This document shows, piece by piece, positions 34,168 to 47,400 of a stretch of 64,000 nucleotides of DNA. This DNA is from Girardinichthys multiradiatus. Its lineage: Eukaryota > Chordata > Actinopteri > Cyprinodontiformes > Goodeidae. A program made the translations under genes and the position numbers. Position 1 is the stretch's first letter, and each line of letters starts with the position of its first letter. The DNA lies in assembly GCF_021462225.1 (NCBI RefSeq), contig NC_061816.1:1585731-1649730 (forward strand), read 5' to 3'. The notes under the pieces were generated by a model. The model was not told the DNA's origin, did no database searches, and was given only the letters and a program-made list of their open reading frames with translations.

Positions 34168-34915
34168 CTACAATATTTACATTTCCATCATCTGCAGTTC
34201 AGCCACAGATAGTCTGGAATGATTCTTCTTTTAGGAACAGTCTCATCAGAGGTCATATTGTGAACTGATCTGGCTCATTAAAACATAGCAGATACTAACA
34301 GTGAGGAACTGAACAACCACCTGGGCAGTTAAAACAGCAGCTCCACTCACGTCATCATTTTTCATCACAAATCAGTTCCAGAAACCCTGAGCTTCACAGC
34401 CCACAGATCCTGAGGAGGCAGCCTGTTTATCTGGGACTAAAGTACAAAACTGTTCAGATCAAATGAAGAAAAACTACATTAGTGACACAAACAAGAAACA
34501 TGACAGAAAAGATTGGTGATAGAAATGTTAAAACTTCTTCTGATGGTGATATTAAGAGCCAGGATCAATATTTACTGGAAGAGACGTAAAGAACTAGTAA
34601 AGAACCAGTAAGGAACCAGTAAAGAACCAACTCCAGCAGCAGTCTTGGTATAGCACTGGAAGCATTTTGGAGGAAAAACCCTAAATGAAGCTTTGACTGG
34701 AAACAGAACCAAACCTTTGGATCCTGGAATAATCCCAGCTTCCATCTTTAAAGGACTGGAAGAGGACGAAGTTTACAAGGAATCTTTTCCAAGAGTTTCA
34801 GAAAGAAACCGACTGAATGTGAAAATGTTTCTGAGTGAAAGAGACAGACATGTAGAGACTGAACTATCTGTTCAACAGTGAGAGTGTTTCTCTGACAGGA
34901 GGAGACTCTTTAGAC

Positions 34916-35451
34916 TCAACATAGAAACACTGAGGAACCAGAACTGAACCAGAATCCAGGATAAAGAGGTTCAGTGAATGTGGTGTTGAAGGTGTGGAGG
35001 TGGATCAGTGAGTCAGAGGAGACTCTGTAGAAGGACAGAATGCCAGCAGGACAGTCCACATACACTGCTACTCTGTTAGAGATGGAGGAGGAGGAAGAGG
35101 AGGGGGAGGAGATGGGTGTGTTCTTCTTATTGTGCCAGACAGAGTAACCATAATCACAGCAGCTCACACTCCAGGACTGATCATTAAATCCAAAGAAAGA
35201 GTCATTACTGTATCCTTTCCTCCTGATTCTTCTGTAACTCACTGATATATAAACTCTTCCTCTCCACTCAACCTCCCAGTAACAGCGACCAGTCAGACCA
35301 TCACTACACAGCAGCTGAGACCAGTCATCAAATCTGTCTGGATGATCAGGATATGACTGAAGCTTCTTCATCCATGTCACCTTCCTGTTGTCTTCAGACA
35401 GTTGGAGTTTTCTGTTCACTGTGTTTGTGTCGATTGTGAGCTGACAGGAAT
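34916..35451 (-). CDS. NLR exon 10: PRY-SPRY (B30.2) domain
   Basis: Starts after acceptor ccatcag and encodes [20 protein letters not shown] (PRY), then [25 protein letters not shown] and a C-terminal [15 protein letters not shown], all B30.2 landmarks. A serine run ([11 protein letters not shown]) lies in a variable loop and comes from a GGA-rich stretch near 35085-35110. The B30.2 domain is the likely ligand-binding surface. Stop TGA at 34916-34918. Confidence 0.9.
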
Positions 35452-38400
35452 CTGATGGAGAGAACAAACACAATCCAGCTGCAGTTATTGATCATTTATT
35501 GACACTTTGATGATGACTCCTGAATGAGTGATGGACAGTTTGAAGATGGTTGAATGTGAGCTGCTTTGTTGTCATGAATCAAATGAAAAACACACTTACA
35601 CTTCCTCAGACCTGGTTTCAACCATCGGACTCCATCAGGCTCCCTGAAAGGAGGAGGAGGGTCAGACCATCAGTCTCTTTCAGCAGCAAACATGGACATT
35701 GTAATAGATCAGATCAGATTCCACTCTGACATGCTGCTGGAAGAACTGGATCTGGGTCATTTGGACTCTGTGACCTGCTGCATACGTTGTCTGGTCCATT
35801 GTGGGAGGAACCAGACTGATAGAGCAGAATCAACCAAGACAACATGACGCAGCCTGTACTGTCTGTCAGTTGCTAACAATGAACTATGCTGTATAAAGCT
35901 GCTCATGACTGAGGAACCTTGGCTCATGTCTGGGTCAGCCAAGCTGCAGTCAGCCGGGCCTCTGGACCCAATTCTCTTCATTTCCTACTTTTTACATTAA
36001 AGAGTCCAAATCAACCAAGCTGGCTTTTCCTGTCTCATTACTGAAGGTTCTGCCACAGCAGACATTACATGGCTCGGTTCTTCTTCACTCAGAAGACAAC
36101 TGTCCAACATTTGGACTCATCCATTTGAATGGAGCGTCTCTAAAGTTCTGTCCTGTAGTTGTCATGTTTCAGCCCAGTTTGAACTCATTCTTTTCATTTC
36201 ATCTTTTTGAATCAGGCAGGAGGAGGACACCATCCAGTCTGGTTCTTCATCTCCAGTTTGAAGAACACTCACATCATCAAGGTTTATTTAGTCCAACATC
36301 CACACTGAGACTGAAGCTGATTGATGATATGAGAGACAATCAAGCAGGTTCTTCAGCATCTATCAGCTCTGCTTCCTGGACAAGATGAGCTGCAGCAGCT
36401 TCATCTGCTCAAAGATCTTCATCAAAGAGTCCTGACCTGTCTGAGACTTGAACTATTAAAGTCCTCTGCTATGATAGGAGCAGCATCCAGGTGAATGTTC
36501 TGATCTTCACTGAGCTCATCATGTAGTGCAGTCAAAGCTAGATCTTTATCTGCCTGAGGTGGAATATAGACAGCTGTGTAAGTTACTGATGGAAAGGTTC
36601 TGATCCAGAAGGATGGTCAGAGCAGGTCAACTGATGGACAGATGCTCCAGATGTGCTAAATCGGAATGGGAAAGTCCTGATGTTCTCACCATCAAACCAT
36701 CTGTTATTAGATATGACACACACTCCACCACCTGGTGATGTTCCTGCCTTTGCTGTTCTGTCCACCCAGTGCAGGATAAAACAATTGGACCGTATCATGG
36801 TGAAGTCCAGAACCACTGGGGTTCTCCATGTCTCAGAGATGCAGACAAGGTTAACATCTCTGATGTTCTGCTGTAACTTTACTCTGGACACAGATGATCC
36901 AGTTTGATATCCAGAAACTGAGGAACCAGCAACCATCATCCACTGGGAACTGGATCATGGTGTGTTTGTTCAATGGGTCCAGTTGTGCCTCCAGCAGGTT
37001 CTCCTGTCTTTGCTTTGTCACTATCTGTGTCCTCCTGATTTGTTCTTTGAAGTGAGGTGTATCTCTGGAGGCCATCTTGAGTCTACAGACTCTCCAGGAA
37101 TTGGTGAGTAGATGGTTCTATAAGGTCCAAAAGAATCAGTGTTCTGTAAGCAGATAGAACTAAAGTGTTTGGTTAGAAAAGTGAACTTAAAGAGACGTTC
37201 CATAAAACCAGAGTCGGGTCAGAGGGACCAGGACAGCGTTTGATCTTGGTCCCACATGATTCTAAATAAGACAATGAAACAGATGATGAACTAACTGCTG
37301 TCTGTTCCAGCTGAGAAACGAACGACTCAGAAGAATTTACCAGAAAATCATCAACTTAGCATTTAAACCATTTTAATTTATGAAACAGAGAATACTGTTC
37401 CTCATTAAAACCCAGAAGAACCAGTTTGATGAATCTTCACCTGAATATTTCCAGTGTACAGTCTGAACCAGACGGCAACTTCTCCCCTGAATCTTGTAGG
37501 TTGTTGTTCTGCAGGTCAACTTCTCTCAGACAGCAGGACTGGGAGCTAAGAACTGATGACAGAACTTCACAAGTTCTCCCTGAGAGGTTACAGGATCTAA
37601 GTCTGAGAGACAAAATGAAACAAAAGACTTTAGACTTTAAATAAAACTGCACTACACCTTCAGTCCAGCAGGTGGCTTTTACTATTTTTAAAAGATTTTT
37701 AGATAATAACTTATTATTTGCTTCAACTGATAAATGATAGAAGATGATGAGCAGCTTTAGAGTCAATAGTTAATTAAAACCTTACATTAACTTTTAAGTT
37801 TTACTGGAAAATTTTAAATCATTTGTTTACGTTTAATTTTATACCAACCTGCACCAGGCCAGAGTTGTTGCTTTACAACCTTAATAACTACTAAACACTG
37901 ATTAACACTTATTTTACTTTTATTATCATCAGATAAACTCTTGTCAGATATCTACAGCACAACTAGAAAAATGTCTAGTAAAAATTAGATTTTTACAAGA
38001 CAAGAGTGCCGTGAAAGTAAAGTCCTGAGTTTCCGTCTCACTGAAAGTGGTAGAGTTTTCCCTCCCTCCCCAAAAAACTGAACTAAAACTTTTGTATCTC
38101 TATTAATTTATTTTTTTACAGGTATCAAAGATTATATTACTCACGAGTATTACCAGGAATAATCATGGGGAGCCAAAGGGTAGGACCAAAACCATTTAAG
38201 GGTTGGGTCATGGGATGTTTGTGTGTCATATCTTTTTGCATTATTACAGTGATTTTGGGTTTGTTTTGTGAACTTCCATTCCAGACATGCTCTGACAGCC
38301 GCCAAACTGAGCAAATGTTTAAACGCGCAACCAATAAGGGAAGGCTTTTCAGCATCCCAACAATATTGAGTGAAACCTCACGGTCACAGAACTACACAAA

Positions 38401-41400
38401 AATCTTTTCAAACTGGAAAAACTTACAAAAACAAAAAGGCCGGCAAATTAATTGATCAAACGTCACGTATTCAGTCTCTTGCAGGAATAAGGCAGTCCCT
38501 TAGCTTTATAACCGTTGCAGGCCTGATAAGACTTAGTTAGCATACGTCTGCAGAATAGCAGCCCCAATGATGGCAGCTCCCAGTGCAACCGTGCAGAACG
38601 GATCATTCACACCACTAGGGATTACCAGTCCTCAAAGAACGGCAACAAAACCCCTCCAACTCCAGTCCAACGGTCCACCCCGGCCAAAAGTCAACAAAAA
38701 TACACGTTATTTTAATGTTTAAGACTTTGATGGTGCGCAAAGCCTCAAAGGTATTAGTGTAATACACTAACAACGTTAAGTAGAAAGGTCATTATTACAA
38801 TCTAAGGTGGAAAAGGCCTACAATGCATTATATTTAAGGAAATGCTCAAAGTATGTAAGAGAAAATGGTTATATATAACCTAGGGGTTACAATAATAATA
38901 TTTAACCAGTATTGTTATTGGTTTTATGCAGAGTTAAAAGCAGTAAATGTTTTTGGTGATCTTAATATTACTGCAACTGATATTTTAAGCTAAAAGCAAT
39001 GTTGCCAAATCTTGCAAGAGAAACAAGCAACAAGCTCTATGAAAACGAGCTAAAAACAAAAGTCCAATGGGCAACCCACGACACAGTAAATACAGAGTTT
39101 ATAAACAGTATTAATGTATACAGTTATTGTGGCATTATACATAGGCAAAAGCAAAATGATGCTAAACACTTTTACCATAAAAATAACTTATATTATTTGA
39201 ATAACTCACACTTTTAAACTCTAATCAAAAGAAAAGTGCATTTTGCATACATTTCAGCAAAGTGACAGTGAACACAGTCAACAAATAACTTTCTTTAAGC
39301 TTTGTTTAAAAGAAAAGGCACACATGAGAGATTTTTTAGTAAAGTAATCTAGTTGGGTTTAAGAGTGTGCTTCCTTGTGTGACATCATTAAAAAATCCAA
39401 ACAAGTCAGCCGAGATTTCAGGAAGTGAATTCTGGACCTAATCTGTTTTAACCTTGGATAAAACTTCCAGATTCCTGAATCTGTTCTGCATTTGTTCAAA
39501 CAACTGCAGGTCCAAGAACACCATCCTAATGTTGAAGCACAGTAGTGGCTGCATCATGATATGTAGATGTTTTAAGGTCTGGAGTGGCTAACCAGGAAAT
39601 CCTGGTGATCCAGTGTAACGTTAAGTCAGTAACTGGGTTGAACAGAGTAGTCAGACCAGGCTGCTTGCTGCTCTCTCTACAGCCAGCTGTCATCTGTACC
39701 ATGTGACCACAATCAGCCAATCACATGGGGCTAACTGCTAGCTAATAGCGTTTAGCTGTTCTACACATTTCTCAGTTACTGAGAGATGCCTGATGTGTTT
39801 CTGTAAAGGAAGAATAAAAAGAGAAAGCTCTGGAATATGACACCACCAACTGTACCACATTATTTTAACAAAAGTCTTCACAGTGAGAGCAAAAGAGCAG
39901 AGACTTGTGTCCCATGCAGGCTACTGTAGTGGACACTAGGCATGGGGAATATGGACTTTACAATTTGTGACAATATTTTGTGACATTTATTGTAATAACA
40001 ATAAAAGTGATGATAAAAATATTCAAAAATCATCACAGTCCTAATGAAACTGTCACAGCAAGCCACAAGAGCCCGACAAGCACAAATACCACTCTAATAA
40101 TTAAACATATTTATTTATTTATTAAGGCAAAAGCAAACAGTAGCAACAAAATAATTTGTACCTAAGAAATTGTCTCAACCTTGTTTTATGCAGTCAGAAC
40201 ATGTTATGATTCTGGTCTGTTTCTCTGCACCGTCTCTGTCTGCCTGCTGATCATCGCTGTGCTGAAGGATTTCAGAGGATTGCTTTCACCTGCTCCTCCC
40301 CGGCCAGCTCCCTATTCATGCCTCACCTGCTCCACCTGTTTACCTGTCTTTATAAGCTGCTCACTGGCTGACAAACAGCACCAGATTATTGAAAGCCTTG
40401 TGTGGTAAATGTCCAGCGTTCTTCCTAGCCTGTCTGCCTGATCTTGATCTTGTTTATGCCCCCTGGATTTATCTCTCTGCTTTGCCCTCGTTGGATATCT
40501 CCCTGGCTTCTGATCTCTGGACATTGACCTTGATTCTGCCTCCTGACTGTCACCCTCTGCCTTACCCCCGGATCCGTCAGCCCAGTACTGGATCTGAGGA
40601 TTCCCGTTCACAGCATCTCTGACTCACTGTGATGTCACCCTGGAGCTGAAAATCAACATCCTCGCTCTCCCACGGGTTCTGAGAAGGTTAGTGGCTTTTT
40701 CTCTGAGCTTAATGTTATTCTCAGTTATCTGTTCAGCCACTAACCGATCTGTCTGCCCTCAGAGGTTCCTGATCCTGCTGCTGGTTTTCTGCCGAACGAC
40801 AACAACAGATTTCAATGAACCTCTAAATATTCACCTGTTGTGTCCGGCTGAAATTTCGGGTTCTTTGTTCAACCTGCTACAGAACAAGTCATGATAAAAG
40901 TTGCAGTATTTATATTAAGGGAGGAACGGTAAACAAAAATCAGTTTGGTATGTTTTCAGTTTGCTTCAAATAAGACAAAAAGTTTGTTTTTTTCAGTCAG
41001 CAGTAAATAAAGAATCAATTTTAATTTCTGAAATTAGATTTTATTATCTTCTAAAACTAAAAAAGTAGAAAGTATAGAATTAACTGAACACTTATTTGGA
41101 TTTGTTTCAATGAATAAATTAGTATAAGCAGGCATAGCCAGTGGATGGATAGATTATACATAATCAGAACCATTTGGAAATGGGTTCAACATTTCTGAAG
41201 ACTGTGCCCATATTTGAGAATAAAAAAGTTTAAATCACTTTAGAGTTTTGATATTTCAACAGCCCAGAATCCCAGCGGTACCTAAATACAGCATGAACAG
41301 ATGTTGGTAAAATTCTCAATGACAGAGATTCCTCCAACTTGTATTTTATGAGATGTACAGAGTTTGGGTTGATTGGATGCTACAGGGAGCCATTTGGACC

Positions 41401-44400
41401 TGAGATGATTTTTCTCCTGAACCAGTGATGTTTACATTCAGCTTAATGTTTCAAGAGAGGAATTCAGTTCAGTGCAGAGCAGCTATGAACCTTATTGCTG
41501 TTGAAATAGGTAGACTGACAAAGTTCTCATTCAGTCCTTTTTCCACTGTACAGGTCCTTCTCAAAATATTAGCATATTGTGATAAAGTTCATTATTTTCC
41601 ATAATGTCATGATGAAAATTTAACATTCATATATTTTAGATTCATTGCACACTAACTGAAATATTTCAGGTCTTTTATTGTCTTAATACGGATGATTTTG
41701 GCATACAGCTCATGAAAACCCAAAATTCCTATCTCACAAAATTAGCATATTTCATCCGACTAATAATAGAAAAGTGTTTTTAATACAAAAAACGTCAACC
41801 TTCAAATAATCATGTACAGTTATGCACTCAATACTTGGTCGGAAATCCTTTGGCAGAAATGACTGCTTCAATGCGGCGTGGCATGGAGGCAATCAGCCTG
41901 TGGCACTGCTGAGGTCTTATGGAGGCCCAGGATGCTTCGATAGCGGCCTTTAGCTCATCCAGAGTGTTGGGTCTTGAGTCTCTCAACGTTCTCTTCACAA
42001 TATCCCACAGATTCTCTATGGGGTTCAGGTCAGGAGAGTTGGCAGGCCAATTGACCACAGTGATACCATGGTCAGTAAACCATTTACCAGTGGTTTTGGC
42101 ACTGAGAGCAGGTGCCAGGTCGTGCTGAAAAATGAAATCTTCATCTCCATAAAGCTTTCAGCAGATGGAAGCATGAAGTGCTCCAAAATCTCCTGATAGC
42201 TAGCTGCATTGACCCTGCCATTGATAAAACACAGTGGACCAACACCAGCAGCTGACACGGCACCCCAGACCATCACTGACTGTGGGTACTTGACACTGGA
42301 CGTCTGGCATTTTGGCATTTCCTTCTCCCCAGTCTTCCTCCAGACTCTGGCACGTTGATTTCCAAATGACATGCAGAATTTGCTTTCATCCGAAAAAAGT
42401 ACTTTGGACCACTGAGCAACAGTCCAGTGCTGCTTCTCTGTAGCCCAGGTCTGGGGAATGCGGCACCTGTAGCCCATTTCCTGCACACGCCTGTGCACGG
42501 TGGCTCTGGATGTTTCTACTCCAGACTCAGTCCACTGCTACCGCAGGTCCCCCAAGGTCTGGAATCGGCCCTTCTCCACAATCTTCCTCAGGGTCCGGTC
42601 ACCTCTTCTCGTTGTGCAGCGTTTTCTGCCACACTTTTTCCTTCCCACAGACTTCCCACTGAGGTGCCTTGATACAGCACTCTGGGAACAGCCTATTCGT
42701 TCAGAAATTTCTTTCTGTGTCTTACCCTCTTGCTTGAGGGTGTCAATAGTGGCCTTCTGGACAGCAGTCAGGTCGGCAGTCTTACCCATGATTGGGGTTT
42801 TGAGTGATGAACCAGGCTGGGAGTTTTAAAGGCCTCAGGAATCTTTTGCAGGTGTTTAGAGTTAACTCGTTGATTCAGATGATTAGGTTCATAGCTCGTT
42901 TAGAGACCCTTTTAATGATATGCTAATTTTGTGAGATAGGAATTTTGGGTTTTCATAAGCTGTATGCCAAAATCATCCGTATTAAGACAATAAAAGACCT
43001 GAAATATTTCAGTTAGTGTGCAATGAATCTAAAATATATGAATGTTAAATTTTCATCATGACATTATGGAAAATAATTAACTTTATCACAATATGCTAAT
43101 ATTTTGAGAAGGACCTGTAGCTGCAGGAGAAACCTTAAAGGGGACAGAACTCTGCTACAAATAGCAGAGTTTAGTTACAGGGGTTGGACAATGAAACTGA
43201 AACACCTGGTTTTAGACCACAATAATATATTAGTATGGTGTAGGGCCTCCTTTTGCGGCCAATACAGCGTCAATTCATCTTGGGAATGACATGTACAAGT
43301 CCTGCACAATGGTCAGAGGGATTTTAAGCCATTCTTCTTGCAGGATAGTGGCCAGGTCACTACGTGATACTGGTGGAGGAAAACATTTCCTGACTCGCTC
43401 CTCCAAAACACCCCAAAGTGGCTCAATAATATTTAGATCTGGTGAATGTGCAGGCCATGGGAGATGTTCAACTTCACTTTCATGTTCATCATACCAATCT
43501 TTCACCAGTCTTGCTGTGTGTATTGGTGCATTGTCATCATGATACATGGCACCGCCTTCAGGATACAATGTTTGAACCATTGGATGCACATGGTCCTGAA
43601 GAATGGTTCGGTAGTCCTTGGCAGTGATGCGCCCATCTAGCACAAGTATTGGGCCAAGGGAATGTCATGATATGGCAGCCAAACCATCACTGATCCACCC
43701 CCATGCTTCACTCTGGGCATGCAACAGTCTGGGTGATACACTTCTTTGGGGCTTCTCCACACTGTAACTCTCCCGGATGTAGGGAAAACAGTAAAGGTGG
43801 ACTCATCAGAGAACAATACATGTTTCACATTGTCCACAGCCCAAGATTTGCGCTCCTTGTGCCATTGAAACCGACATTTGGCATTGGCATGAGTGACCGA
43901 AGGTTTGGCTATAGCAGCCCGGCCGTGTATATTGACCCTGTGGATCTCCCAACGGACAGTTCTGGTGGAAACAGGAGAGTTGAGGTGAATCTTTAATTCT
44001 GCTGTGATTTGGGCAGCCGTAATTTTATGTTTTTTGGATACAATCTGGGTTAGCACCCGAACATCCCTTTCAGACAGCTTCCTCTTGCGTCCACAGTTAA
44101 TCCTATTGGATGTGGTTCGTCCTTCTTGGTGGTATGCTGATATTACCCTGGATACCGTGGCTCTTGAAACATCACAAAGACTTCCTGTCTTGGTCACAGA
44201 TGCGCCAGCAAGACGTGCACCAACAATTTGTCCTCTTTTGAACTCTGGTATGTCACCCATAATGTTGTGTGCATTTCAATATTTTGAGCAAAACTGTGCT
44301 CTTACCCTGCTAATTGAACCTTCACACTCTGGTCTTACTGGTGCAATGTGCAATCAATGACAACTGGCTACCAGGCTGGTCCAATTTAGCCACGAAACCT

Positions 44401-47400
44401 CCCACACTAAAATGACAGGTGTTTCAGTTTAATTGTCCAACCCGTGTATAACTGGCAGTTCTCACTCTTTTGTTTTGGTGTCACTTTTTAAAGTTACCCT
44501 ACAGAACATTGCATTGAGCACTTAGTTCTGCACATAAACATTGTGCATGTTTTCAGGTAGAAAAAAAGTTTTGTAGGAATCAAAAACTAGATGATGTTCA
44601 CAGTAATTAAGTCATTAATACTGTTCTGACCTGAGAGTTTTCAGTTTGCAGTTTGGACTCTTCAGTCCAGAATCCTGCAGCTTGTTGTTACTCAGGTCCA
44701 TCTCTCTCAGAGTAGAGGACTGGGAGCTGAGAACTGAGGCTAGAACTTCACAGCTTCTCTCTGAGAAGTTACAGTTCTTCAATCTGAAGAGACAGAGATC
44801 AAAATGAATAAGAACAATTCTGATGGAAAAAAACTAAATAAAAACATCTTATAGTATTAAACAAGACAGATGAAACTGCTTCATGAAATAAGAATCAGAA
44901 ACTCTAAAGCAATGCAATGCATGTCAGAACCCTGAAATAGAGCAAAATGTGATTTAGACAAATTTCTATGTTCTGTGACCCACTTAAACTTTGAATGATG
45001 TTTTAATCTGTACAGATTGAGCTGCAAACACGACCTGTTGTTGTTTTAGTGAAAATATCCTACAGCTGTTTGCAAATAGTGAAAAAATTAATGATGTTTC
45101 CACATAACACTATTCCAGATTGGACCACATGTTCATATTTACTCCTCCTTCAAACACTGTGGGATGAGCAGTAAAATAAAAATCATGATGGAAATAGAAG
45201 GCAAGTTATTACTAAAGGGAAGAACATTAAGAGAACAGAACAGCAACCAGAAATCTGAATATTAATTATCAGAACTAAGCAACAATATTCTGTTATTTTA
45301 AATTGTAGTCACTATTTTCAGGAAACATGTTGCCTCTGGAGCAGGAAGTTGTGCTGTGACCTTTAACCCCAGCAGTTATATGATAATGTCAGCCTGTTTA
45401 ACCATTGAGGGACTTTTGGACCCAAACTGGACCATTTTCTTTCATTTTAAGTTTTTAATCTCTGTTTAAAGGCTAATATATATGAAACACTGGAAGATAT
45501 TGAATATTTCATGTTTTTCTCTTTGATATAAATCAGAGGTTCTTATGACAAAACTTAGAAAAAGTCTTTAAAACAGTGTTTGGGTCTGAAGAAGTTAAAC
45601 AGAATCTATATGTTAAAAATGAAAAAAATCAAATAGATTTACCATTTTTGTTCCAGTTTTATGAGAGGAACCATTTTGGTACCAGATTCTAAGTGTCAGT
45701 CGGATTTTGTGGAATAAAAATGTTAAATAGTTTCTAAAACATCTTGAAAAGTGTTTATTTTTATTAAACACATTTTAAGAGAACTGACAGTCAAACATGA
45801 ACTTTTATACTTTCTAATAAATCCTTAGTTGTTGAGCAGAACATCCAGGATAATAGTCACTCTTTCCTGGTTTTAGCTCCTGGTGTGAAAACCCATATTC
45901 TGTCAGAACTTACAGAAATTTGTTTGAAGCTTTGACCACTGGCAGCAGCCTGAGAAGAGCTTCCTCTGAAGCAGAGTATTTCTCCAGGTCAAACACATCC
46001 AGATCTTCTCCTGATGACAGTAAGATGAAGACCAGAGCTGACCACTGAGCAGGAGACAGTTTATCTGTGGAGAGACTTCCTGAACTCAGAGACTGTTGGA
46101 TCTCCTGGACCAGAGAATGATCATTCAGTTCATTCAGACAGTGGAACAGGTTGATGCTTTTCTCTGCAGACAGGTTCTCATTGATCTTCTCCTTGATGAA
46201 CTGAACTGTTCCCTTATTGGTCTGTGAGATACTTCCTGTCTTTGTCAGCAGACCTTGCAGGAGAGTCTGATTGGTCTCCACTGAAAAACCCAGGAGGAAG
46301 CGGAGGAACAAGTCCAGGTGTCCATTTGGACTCTGTAAGGCCTTTTCCACGGCTCTCTGATGGAGACTTATTAGATTTGGTTTCTTAGATAATTTAGACA
46401 AAGCAGAAATGTTTTTTTGGTCTTCCATCAGATTGACACCATCCTTGATGAAGGTCCGTTGGACATGAAGAGCAGAAAGAAACTCCTGAACACTCAGATG
46501 GACGAAGCAGAACACCTTGTCCTGGTACAGCCCTCTCTCCTCTCTAAAGATCTGTGTGAACACTCCTGAGTACACTGAGGCTGCTCTGATATCGATGCCA
46601 CACTCTGTCAGGTCTGATTCATAGAAGATCAGGTTTCCTTTCTGCAGCTGATCAAACGCCAGTTTTCCCAGAGACTCAATCATCTTCCTGCTCTCTGGAC
46701 TCCAATGTGGATCTGTCTCAGATCCTCCATCATACTTGACCTTCTTCACTTTGGTCTGAACCACCAGGAAGTGAATGTACATCTCAGTCAGGGTGTTGGG
46801 CAGCTCTCCTCCCTCTCTGGTCTCCAACACATCCTCCAGAACCGTAGCAGTGATCCAGCAGAAGACTGGGATGTGGCACATGATGTGGAGGCATCTTGAT
46901 GTCTTCATGTGGGAGATGATCCTGCTGGCCTGCTCCTCATCTCTGAATCTCTTCCTGAAGTACTCCTCCTTCTGTGGGTCAGTGAACCCTCTGACCTCTG
47001 TCACCATGCCAACACACTCAGGAGGGATCTGATTGGCTGCTGCAGGTCGTGTGGTTATCCAGAGGAGAGCAGAGGGAAGCAGTTTTCCCCTGATGAGGTT
47101 TGTCAGCAGAACATCCACTGAGGTGGACTCTGTAACATCAGTCAGGATCTCCTTGTTGTGGAAGTCCAGAGGAAGTCGACTCTCATCCAGACCATCAAAG
47201 ATGAACAGAACCTGGAAGTGTTCAAAGCTGCAGATTTTTTTGGTTTCAGTAAAGAAGTGATGAACAAGGTCCACCAAGCTGAACTTTTTCTCTTTCAGCA
47301 CATTCAGCTCTCTGAAGGTGAATGGAAATATGAACTGGATGTTCTGGTGGGCTTTGTCTTCAGCCCAGTCCAGAGTGAACTTCTGGGTTAAGACTGTTTT

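Noticed and set aside
38520..38640. Minus-strand frame with a hydrophobic stretch ([14 protein letters not shown])
   Set aside because: No start codon, stops close upstream, and no splice sites or family match; a membrane-segment look alone is not enough.
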